From positions 1-5,044 of the forward strand of contig JAHEHB010000398.1 in NCBI GenBank assembly GCA_024644775.1: a stretch of DNA of 5,044 nucleotides, read 5' to 3'. The notes under the pieces were generated by a model. That model made no database searches and was not told the origin of the DNA. It saw only the letters and a list, made by a program, of their open reading frames with translations. This document shows positions 1-5,044 of the stretch, piece by piece. The position numbers and the translations under genes were made by a program. The stretch is from Deltaproteobacteria bacterium (GTDB lineage: Bacteria; Desulfobacterota; Desulfobacteria; Desulfobacterales; SURF-15). Position 1 is the stretch's first letter. Each line of letters begins with the position of its first letter.

Positions 1-1206
1 CAGATACGCATCGCGAATATTGCTGGCAATCGGATGTCCCATGTGATCCATGGATATGTTGTAGGCCGCTCCGGTTCCGCCGTCTTCGCCATCGATGGCC
101 AGCCCACCTGCAAAGGAGTTGCGGGTCAAATTGTTGAGTACGGCGAGGGCCGTCGAGGTACCGGATATTTTGGGGTATACGGGAACACGGAATCCCCAGG
201 CCATGTACATGGATTGGATCATTTTGGCCACCGATTCCTCAATGGAATACTTTGTCTGATGTGTCGGTGGACTCGGAAGATTTACACCGGTGGGAACCCC
301 CCGAATGGCGGCGATTAGCTTGTTTACTTTGTACCACATGAGAAGGCCGCCATCTCCGGGCTTTGCACCTTGGCCGTATTTTATTTCGATGGCGCAGGGA
401 TCTTCTTTCATTTCCGGGATGGCATGAATGATTTCATCCCAACCAAAATAGCCGCTGGCGATTTGAAGGATCGTATATTTTAAAAACCGGCTACGCAGCA
501 ATCTCGGTGGACACCCGCCTTCTCCGGTGGACATGCGAACCGGCATATTGAGCTCCTCATTCAAATAGGAAACTCCCAATTGAAGGCCTTCCCACATGGT
601 GGGGGACAGGGCTCCAAAGGACATCCCCCCGATAATCAACGGATATATTTTTCGTACCGGAGGAATCCAGCCATTTTCACGAAGAAGTTGCAAATTCCTC
701 TCTGGCGGAAGGATTCTTCCTAATAGGGTGCGGAGTTCAAATTCGTGACGCGCCGCGTCCAGCGCCGGGTCGGTGAGCATGGAAATTCGGATAAATTTGA
801 TTTGATCTAAAACACCATCGGATTTATTACGACGACCGCCTCTTCGGCGCGGCTGTCCTCCCCGGTTGATGTGGTAGCGAAGTTTGTCTGCTTCGTCACT
901 TCGAATCGGAACGATGGCATCGTTGGGGCAGACCAAATTGCACATCCCACAACCCACACATGCGTAGCCAGGATCTGTCTTTTGCCGTATACCGTGATAG
1001 ACTTCAAAAAGATTGCCTGGCGTCTCATTGAGATTCAGGGTTGTTTGAACCATTCGTTTGCGGAAAACGCCCAACTCGATGGCACTTACCGGACATACGG
1101 CCGTGCATTGTCCGCAGAGGGAGCACTTTTCTTTACTCCATATAATCTGCCATGGCAGATCTTTTACACTTAATGTAGAAGGTGTAATGGCTCTGTTTGG
1201 GAACAT
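1..1206 (-). CDS. gltB: Ferredoxin-fused FMN-binding glutamate synthase subunit (archaeal-type GltB, domain 2), 3' partial
   Basis: This is the synthase half of a split glutamate synthase. It reductively aminates 2-oxoglutarate to glutamate on FMN, using ammonia from the amidotransferase encoded just upstream. The 402 codons read without a stop to the window edge, and the family's usual length suggests about 100-140 residues are missing. Residues 28-38 (C28, C31, C34, C38 then P) and 83-93 (C83, C86, C89, C93 then P) form two [4Fe-4S] ferredoxin motifs. An Arg-rich linker follows (about 115-128). The FMN-dependent barrel then begins with GGMSFGALSP (near 190-202), STGEGG (226-231), GQGAKPGDGG (278-287), SPPTHQTKYSIEE (312-324) and DGEDGGTGAAY (372-382), all matching the GltS synthase domain. 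The usual [3Fe-4S] cysteines lie beyond the edge. The ATG at 1206 is preceded by AGGAGG with a 7-nt gap, inside the upstream gene. The electron donor is not shown; ferredoxin or a partner NAD(P)H oxidoreductase is likely. Confidence 0.94.
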   Translation of the reverse strand, partial: MFPNRAITPSTLSVKDLPWQIIWSKEKCSLCGQCTAVCPVSAIELGVFRKRMVQTTLNLNETPGNLFEVYHGIRQKTDPGYACVGCGMCNLVCPNDAIVPIRSDEADKLRYHINRGGQPRRRGGRRNKSDGVLDQIKFIRISMLTDPALDAARHEFELRTLLGRILPPERNLQLLRENGWIPPVRKIYPLIIGGMSFGALSPTMWEGLQLGVSYLNEELNMPVRMSTGEGGCPPRLLRSRFLKYTILQIASGYFGWDEIIHAIPEMKEDPCAIEIKYGQGAKPGDGGLLMWYKVNKLIAAIRGVPTGVNLPSPPTHQTKYSIEESVAKMIQSMYMAWGFRVPVYPKISGTSTALAVLNNLTRNSFAGGLAIDGEDGGTGAAYNISMDHMGHPIASNIRDAYL

Positions 1207-2300
1207 ATTCTAACCTCCTGTCGATCAGGGCCGACAATGGCAGTATCGAGATACATGGGTTGAAAATCTTTACCTTTATCGCGAGTGGGAATCGCCGCAT
1301 CCAGTCCACAGATTTCAGAAGAAAATGCGTACAAACCCGGTCTGCCGCCCACCACTCCCGGCCGCAATTTTTTTCGGTCCTGGGCCATAAAGAGCGAATG
1401 ATCCGGTAAACATCCGATGATGCAGTTAGGCCCGTCAATCGTCAGCTTCCGGCAGGTATTTTTCATATGCTTTAATATTTGGGCGTCGGGATGATGCGCG
1501 ATATTATTATCTTGTAAGGGGGTGATGACATGCTTGTAGGCTTCAATACCCAACCCGAGGTTTGTATAGGTATAATGGAGAATATGGGTGAATACTTCCG
1601 AATCGGATTGATAGCCCATGTAACCGGGAAAGCCCCTTGATAACAGAAATTCTTTTATGGGTATAAAGGCTGTGTTTTCTCCGTTGGTCATTGTAGAATA
1701 TCCCTGAACGAAGAACGGATGACACGCATACAGCGTTATGGCGTAGTTTGTGTTCTGCCTTCCTTGTGCCATTATCACACGTGCACGAAGATCCTCACGA
1801 TCAAGCTTCAAATACTGGGCCACCTTTATGGGATCACCGATTTCTTTTATCATAATGACATCGGGCCAGAATGAGAATACGATCATATCCTGTTTTTCTT
1901 CCCCCATCTTTCGAAGCGTCAACCGAATTTCCACAAGCTTATCGTACAGAAGGTCTTGGCTCAGGTCTTCCCACTCTTCCGGGTACTCATAAGCTCTTAC
2001 CAGATAGATGTCTCTTTTGGGAGTTTCCGGGGGCGGCTGTTTCGGAACCTTGATGGTCAGTTTATATTTTGTCATAAAACCAATATCCATCATAAACGCG
2101 TCCAGGCGACGAAGTCCTCCTTCGCTGAATATCCCCGATAGAATCGGGGCATCCTTAATATCCTCAAACGGACCCCCCAGATCTCGCAAAAAAAGACCCA
2201 CTCCCGAACCATCGTGGCCTTCTTTCATTACATTCAAAGCCTCTATGGCTACCATGGGAGACAGAGGCTCCTCACTGGTTACGGCGATCAATCGACACAT
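1170..2300 (-). CDS. Class-II glutamine amidotransferase subunit of split glutamate synthase (GltB1-type)
   Basis: This 376-residue protein is predicted to hydrolyse glutamine and pass ammonia to the FMN synthase subunit encoded next. It starts MCRLIAVTSEEP, so removal of Met would expose Cys2 as the N-terminal nucleophile of class-II (Ntn) amidotransferases. Further matches are GHDGSGVG (28-35), GRQNTN with R181, TNGE with N206 and G207 (the oxyanion and glutamine-binding pair), SDSE with D233, DRKKLRP (308-314, like DRNGLRP of GltB) and SSEICGLD (327-334). The 25-residue gap from R181 to N206 equals that of GlmS R73 to N98. About 150 residues separate the HDG motif from R181, far more than in GlmS or PurF and closer to GltB. 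No signal peptide or membrane segment is seen, so it should be cytoplasmic. It is first in the operon, with GGAGAG 6 nt before its ATG, and overlaps the next gene by 37 bp in another frame. A generic class-II amidotransferase is the alternative, but the neighbour makes the glutamate synthase role likely. Confidence 0.92.
   Translation of the reverse strand: MCRLIAVTSEEPLSPMVAIEALNVMKEGHDGSGVGLFLRDLGGPFEDIKDAPILSGIFSEGGLRRLDAFMMDIGFMTKYKLTIKVPKQPPPETPKRDIYLVRAYEYPEEWEDLSQDLLYDKLVEIRLTLRKMGEEKQDMIVFSFWPDVIMIKEIGDPIKVAQYLKLDREDLRARVIMAQGRQNTNYAITLYACHPFFVQGYSTMTNGENTAFIPIKEFLLSRGFPGYMGYQSDSEVFTHILHYTYTNLGLGIEAYKHVITPLQDNNIAHHPDAQILKHMKNTCRKLTIDGPNCIIGCLPDHSLFMAQDRKKLRPGVVGGRPGLYAFSSEICGLDAAIPTRDKGKDFQPMYLDTAIVGPDRQEVRICSQTEPLHLLH
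1214..1219 (-). promoter_or_regulatory. Strong ribosome binding site for the FMN synthase subunit, inside the upstream gene
   Basis: On the minus strand AGGAGG sits 7 nt before the ATG at 1206. It lies within the last 50 bases of the amidotransferase coding region. It fixes the start of the downstream gene and suggests translational coupling, since ribosomes finishing the first gene at 1170 pass over the second start. Coupling is inferred from the geometry. Confidence 0.85.
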
Positions 2301-2306
2301 TTTTTT

Positions 2307-2312
2307 CTCTCC
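2307..2312 (-). promoter_or_regulatory. Ribosome binding site of the amidotransferase gene
   Basis: On the minus strand GGAGAG is separated by six A residues from the ATG at 2300. The spacing is normal. The start is supported independently because the following codon is the conserved catalytic Cys of class-II amidotransferases. Confidence 0.8.
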
Positions 2313-2361
2313 ATCCTGATTAGTTGACGCAAGATTATTTTGGCAGGCGGCGCAAATTGTT

Positions 2362-2402
2362 AGTATAGCAAATTTTAGGCCACAATTTCAAATCCTTTTT
2401 TT
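2362..2402 (-). promoter_or_regulatory. Predicted sigma70-type promoter of the split glutamate synthase operon, with A-tract
   Basis: Read on the minus strand there is TTGAAA (2386-2391, 5 of 6 to consensus), an 18-bp spacer, then TATACT (2362-2367, 5 of 6). A run of seven A residues (2396-2402) lies four bases upstream of the -35 box, where a proximal UP element would sit. The start of transcription would fall near 2355, giving a leader of about 55 nt that contains the GGAGAG site. No NtrC-type site or sigma54 -24/-12 pair with correct spacing was found, so the basal promoter looks sigma70-dependent. This is sequence matching only. Confidence 0.65.
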
Positions 2403-2419
2403 AAATCTTCCGGCGGCGA

Positions 2420-2437
2420 TTGTATTATTGAATACAA
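2420..2437. promoter_or_regulatory. Perfect 7-bp dyad (possible operator) in the divergent control region
   Basis: TTGTATT (2420-2426) and AATACAA (2431-2437) form a perfect inverted repeat around a 4-bp centre. It lies about 30 bp upstream of the -35 box of the leftward promoter, roughly -65 to -82 from the predicted start, and about 95 bp before glnE. That is a plausible place for an activator or a shared operator. No known regulator motif was recognised. AT-rich dyads of this size can arise by chance. Confidence 0.4.
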
Positions 2438-2441
2438 ATGG

Positions 2442-2458
2442 ATTGTCGGATACACAAT
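2442..2458. promoter_or_regulatory. Second dyad, ATTGT-N7-ACAAT, next to the first
   Basis: ATTGT (2442-2446) and ACAAT (2454-2458) flank seven bases. Both dyads share outer TTGT...ACAA ends. Their centres are about 21.5 bp apart, close to two turns of the helix, as expected for two copies of one protein on the same DNA face. The half-sites differ in spacing (18 bp overall against 17), so they may be unrelated. This is a weak call. Confidence 0.25.
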
Positions 2459-2531
2459 GATTGCGGCAAACCTGCGGATATTTGTTTAAACTATAGCAAG
2501 CTTGGATGAGAAATGATACGCTGAAATAGAT

Positions 2532-5044
2532 ATGGATATTGCAAATCAACTGCCGGAAGCAGTGTTGGCGGATGTAAGGCAAAAGTGGGATACTTTTCTA
2601 TCTGCAGCGGCAACGGCCAACATACCAACACCGGATGATCCTGACGTTTTGTCTCAGATACATCGTGTTTGGGGGCTCAGTAAATTTGTTTCAAAAAGTT
2701 GTATCCAGGATCCGGCTGTTCTTGACAGCCTATTGAGTTCCGGTGATCTAATACGGCAATACCGAAAGGACGAATACAGCGAAAGGGTCAAAGGGATGCG
2801 ATCGACCCTTCGGGATGAAGCGACCCTGAATTGCGAGATCCGTCGTCTTCGGCGTCGTGAAATGGTGCGCATTGCCTGGCGAGATCTGGCTGGTTCGGCG
2901 GGTCTTTCAGAAACGATGGCTGATCTTACGGCCTTTGCAGATGCCTGTATAGAAGAAGTACTGGCGCAACTCTATCAATGGCAGTCTACACAGTATGGGA
3001 TTCCCACATCGGTAGATGGAACCCGGCAGTGCCTGGTCGTCGTCGGGATGGGAAAACTGGGTGGAAGGGAATTAAATTTCTCGTCGGATGTGGATTTGAT
3101 CTTTGCGTACCCGGATACCGGCCATACCGTGGGCGGAAGAACCAATATTCTCAATGAGGAATTTTTTGTACGCCTTTGCCGAAAACTCATTAAAGTGATG
3201 GGGACGACAACCAGCGATGGAATGCTGTTTCGTGTGGACAGCCGGTTACGCCCCGCGGGGGAGAGCGGTCCTGTTGTAATGTGCTTTGACAATATGGTGG
3301 CGTACTATGAGCGGCAGGGAAGAGAATGGGAGCGATATGCCTGGATAAAGGCAAGAACCGTAGCGGGGGATCAGACGGCAGGAAAACGGTTGTTGAAACG
3401 GCTCAGTCCGTTTATTTACCGAAGGTATCTGGATTATGGTGCTTTTGAATCGTTAAGAGAAATGAAGCAGATGATCACCCGCGAAGTTCAACGAAAGGGC
3501 TTAAAGGAGAATATCAAGCTCGGACCGGGGGGAATACGGGAGGTGGAATTTTTTGGGCAGATCTTTCAGCTGATTCGAGGCGGCGTACTACCGGTATTGC
3601 AAGAGCCTCAGATTCAGCAGGTTTTGAGGATTCTTGCCGGTGAAAACATCGTTCCCCGGCAAGTCTGTGATGAACTTCAAAACGCATACCGCTTTTTACG
3701 CAAAACAGAAAACCATCTCCAAGAGTTTGACGATAGACAGACCCACACGATTCCCTCGGATCCTGATGAAAGGCTTCGACTCGCGATATCGTTAGGGTTT
3801 TCCGATGTGGAATCTTTCTCCACGCACCTGTCGAATCAGATGGAGCGAGTACACTATCATTTCGATCGATTGCTTGAAGCACGGGATTCCCGCACTTTCC
3901 AAAAAAACGCATTAAATAAATCAGACAGAGTAGATGAATTCGAAGAATTAAAGGGTATCTGGTGGCATTCTATCGACAAAGAAAGAAGTCTGCAGGCACT
4001 TTCTTCCGCTGGCTATAAGGAAAAAGAACCCGACGAGGTGCTTCGTCTACTGGAACATCTGCGGGACGATCCTGTCATCCAATCCCTTAGCAAAGACGGC
4101 AGAGAGCGACTGGGAAAGCTCATTCCCCTGGTGCTCAAAGAAAGCAGCCGCAGTGAGAATCCCTTAAAAACCCTCAATCGAATTTTAGATCTCATCCGTG
4201 CGATTGGGGGGCGGGCCAATTACTTTGCCCTTCTCCTGGAGAATCCGGACACTTTGATTCACTTGGTTGCGTTTTCCAATGCCAGCCCGTGGGTTATTAC
4301 GTTTTTAACCCGTCATCCGGTGTTGTTGGATGAGTTGTTGGATCCACGAACACTCCATACCCCCCCGAAGCGAAATGTGCTGGAAGCAGAACTTCAAAGA
4401 AGAAGTTCTTTTTTTCCGGATCAGGATCTTGAATATCAAATTGAGGAATTATGCATTTTCAAGCAGGTGCACACCCTAAGGGTTGCTGCTGCGGATGTAA
4501 CCGGCGCGTTGCCGCTGATGCAAGTTAGCGATCATCTTTCCGATATTGCAACTACGATTTTGGACCAGGTTAACGAGCTTGCCTGGAATCACTTGGTTGA
4601 AAGACACGGAGAGCCGACATGCGCCTTGGACGGTGGTTCGTGTGAAAGAGGCTTTGCAGTTATTGCCTATGGCAAATTGGGGGGTCTTGAACTCGGCTAC
4701 GATTCTGATCTTGATCTGGTTTTTCTTCATGCAGGTTCCGGGGGTCTTACAAAGGGAGGTAAATATCCTATTGATAATGCTCAGTTTTTTTCGCGACTGG
4801 GGCAACGGGTGGTACATATCTTAACGGCACATACGCCAGCTGGATTTTTGTATGAAACTGATATGCGATTGCGCCCCAGCGGCGGATCCGGCCCCCTGGT
4901 AAGCCACTTCGAGGGTTTCAAATCATACCAGTTAAGCGAAGCCTGGACATGGGAGCATCAAGCTTTGGTAAAAGCAAGAGCTGTCTGTGGGAGACCGAAT
5001 CTGACGAATTATTTCGAAAAGATACGAAAAGAAGTGCTGACGCG
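2532..5044 (+). CDS. glnE: Bifunctional glutamine synthetase adenylyltransferase/adenylyl-removing enzyme GlnE, 3' partial
   Basis: GlnE attaches AMP to a tyrosine of glutamine synthetase to lower its activity and removes it by phosphorolysis, under PII control. The 837 codons run open to the edge; E. coli GlnE has 946 residues, so about 110 are missing. Both nucleotidyltransferase halves are present. The N-terminal adenylyl-removing half has GKLGGRELNFSSDVDLIF (174-191, acidic pair D186/D188), FRVDSRLRP (233-241, D236) and IKLGPGGIREVEF (328-340). The C-terminal adenylyltransferase half has GKLGGLELGYDSDLDLVF (714-731, D726/D728), ETDMRLRP (775-782, D777) and AWTWEHQALVKAR (804-816). The middle carries RHPVLLDELLDP and FKQ...RVAAADVTG, also typical. 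The ATG at 2532 is the first start after an in-frame TGA at 2514. It has no clear Shine-Dalgarno site, so initiation may be weak. It is transcribed divergently from the glutamate synthase operon. No frameshift was found on full translation. Confidence 0.97.
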   Translation, partial: MDIANQLPEAVLADVRQKWDTFLSAAATANIPTPDDPDVLSQIHRVWGLSKFVSKSCIQDPAVLDSLLSSGDLIRQYRKDEYSERVKGMRSTLRDEATLNCEIRRLRRREMVRIAWRDLAGSAGLSETMADLTAFADACIEEVLAQLYQWQSTQYGIPTSVDGTRQCLVVVGMGKLGGRELNFSSDVDLIFAYPDTGHTVGGRTNILNEEFFVRLCRKLIKVMGTTTSDGMLFRVDSRLRPAGESGPVVMCFDNMVAYYERQGREWERYAWIKARTVAGDQTAGKRLLKRLSPFIYRRYLDYGAFESLREMKQMITREVQRKGLKENIKLGPGGIREVEFFGQIFQLIRGGVLPVLQEPQIQQVLRILAGENIVPRQVCDELQNAYRFLRKTENHLQEFDDRQTHTIPSDPDERLRLAISLGFSDVESFSTHLSNQMERVHYHFDRLLEARDSRTFQKNALNKSDRVDEFEELKGIWWHSIDKERSLQALSSAGYKEKEPDEVLRLLEHLRDDPVIQSLSKDGRERLGKLIPLVLKESSRSENPLKTLNRILDLIRAIGGRANYFALLLENPDTLIHLVAFSNASPWVITFLTRHPVLLDELLDPRTLHTPPKRNVLEAELQRRSSFFPDQDLEYQIEELCIFKQVHTLRVAAADVTGALPLMQVSDHLSDIATTILDQVNELAWNHLVERHGEPTCALDGGSCERGFAVIAYGKLGGLELGYDSDLDLVFLHAGSGGLTKGGKYPIDNAQFFSRLGQRVVHILTAHTPAGFLYETDMRLRPSGGSGPLVSHFEGFKSYQLSEAWTWEHQALVKARAVCGRPNLTNYFEKIRKEVLT
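3902..3908 (+). other. In-frame A AAA AAC slippery heptamer at the glnE interdomain junction
   Basis: Within an A7 run the reading frame is CAA AAA AAC, so the sequence fits the X XXY YYZ pattern for -1 ribosomal frameshifting at residues 457-459. In the -1 frame three codons (CGC ATT AAA) precede TAA at 3917-3919, which would give a product of 462 residues. That product would hold the N-terminal adenylyl-removing half only. A small CGGG-ATT-CCCG hairpin lies just upstream (3882-3892). No strong downstream stimulator was seen. The site is real; its use is unproven. Confidence 0.3.
4388..4415 (+). other. Terminator-like hairpin plus T7 run inside glnE
   Basis: AGAACTTC (4388-4395) and GAAGTTCT (4402-4409) form a perfect 8-bp stem around a 6-nt loop, followed without a gap by T residues to 4415. 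This is the shape of an intrinsic terminator, but only three of the eight pairs are G-C, so the stem is weak. It lies in the region joining the middle of GlnE to its C-terminal adenylyltransferase domain. The T run is also in frame as T TTT TTT, and a -1 shift there would reach TGA at 4430-4432. Confidence 0.35.

Noticed and set aside
34..318. 94-codon plus-strand open frame
   Set aside because: It is antisense to the conserved FMN-domain motifs of the synthase subunit and encodes nothing recognisable.
2341..2356. Possible sigma54 -24/-12 promoter (TGGCAG...GC on plus; TGCC...TTGC on minus)
   Set aside because: On the plus strand the GG to GC distance is two bases too short. On the minus strand it is two bases too long and the GG is replaced by GC. 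Neither would be expected to work.
2484..2491. 8-bp palindrome GTTTAAAC upstream of glnE
   Set aside because: It is short, AT-rich and single. No repeat of it or link to a promoter element was found, so there is no support for a regulatory role.
2428..2497. Candidate promoters for glnE (TTGAAT-N19-CACAAT; TTGCGG-N18-TTTAAA)
   Set aside because: Each has poor hexamers or long spacing, so no glnE promoter could be called with confidence. The region 2440-2531 presumably holds it.
2504..2511. GGATGAGA as the glnE ribosome binding site
   Set aside because: It lies about 20 nt before the ATG at 2532, too far for a normal Shine-Dalgarno site, and no closer start codon in frame would use it.
3514..3912. 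132-codon open frame on the minus strand within glnE
   Set aside because: It is antisense to a well-supported glnE segment with conserved motifs, has no recognisable domain, and no ribosome binding site was apparent. It is a shadow frame.
4476..4817. 113-codon minus-strand and 92-codon plus-strand (4546-4824) open frames at the glnE C-terminal domain
   Set aside because: Both overlap the conserved adenylyltransferase motif of glnE in other frames and resemble no family. They are treated as shadows.

Overview
The window reads as a chromosomal nitrogen-assimilation locus from a bacterium. It holds three protein genes and no trace of mobile DNA, CRISPR, tRNA or rRNA. Two genes run leftward and one runs rightward from a shared 231-bp intergenic region (2301-2531). 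The leftward pair is a split glutamate synthase of the kind often called archaeal-type. It has a free-standing class-II glutamine amidotransferase subunit (1170-2300) and an FMN-binding synthase subunit with an N-terminal two-cluster ferredoxin domain (1-1206, cut by the window edge). This arrangement, together with a full-length GlnE and a balanced base composition, fits an anaerobic Desulfobacterota-like (deltaproteobacterial) bacterium. That placement is an inference from gene style, not something the sequence proves.

Layout. Positions 1-1206 (minus): ferredoxin-fused FMN glutamate synthase subunit, 3' end missing. Positions 1170-2300 (minus): glutamine amidotransferase subunit, overlapping the next gene by 37 bp. 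Positions 2301-2531: divergent control region with a good sigma70-type promoter for the leftward operon, a clear ribosome binding site, and two small dyads about two helical turns apart. Positions 2532-5044 (plus): glnE, the bifunctional glutamine synthetase adenylyltransferase/adenylyl-removing enzyme. It covers 837 codons and lacks roughly the last hundred residues.

How the genes fit together. The amidotransferase releases ammonia from glutamine. The FMN subunit uses it to aminate 2-oxoglutarate, giving glutamate. GlnE adds and removes AMP on glutamine synthetase, which makes the glutamine. The locus therefore pairs the GOGAT half of the GS-GOGAT cycle with the covalent regulator of the GS half. 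A GXGXG-domain subunit and an FAD/NAD(P)H oxidoreductase would be expected further left, outside the window.

All three genes look intact within the window, and their catalytic residues are present. I did not find a previously undescribed system. The items most worth a second look are inside glnE. One is an in-frame A AAA AAC slippery heptamer at the junction after the N-terminal domain, where a -1 shift would end the protein at once. The other is a perfect hairpin followed by a T7 run inside the coding region. The paired dyads in the divergent control region are a third. All three are hypotheses that could be chance.
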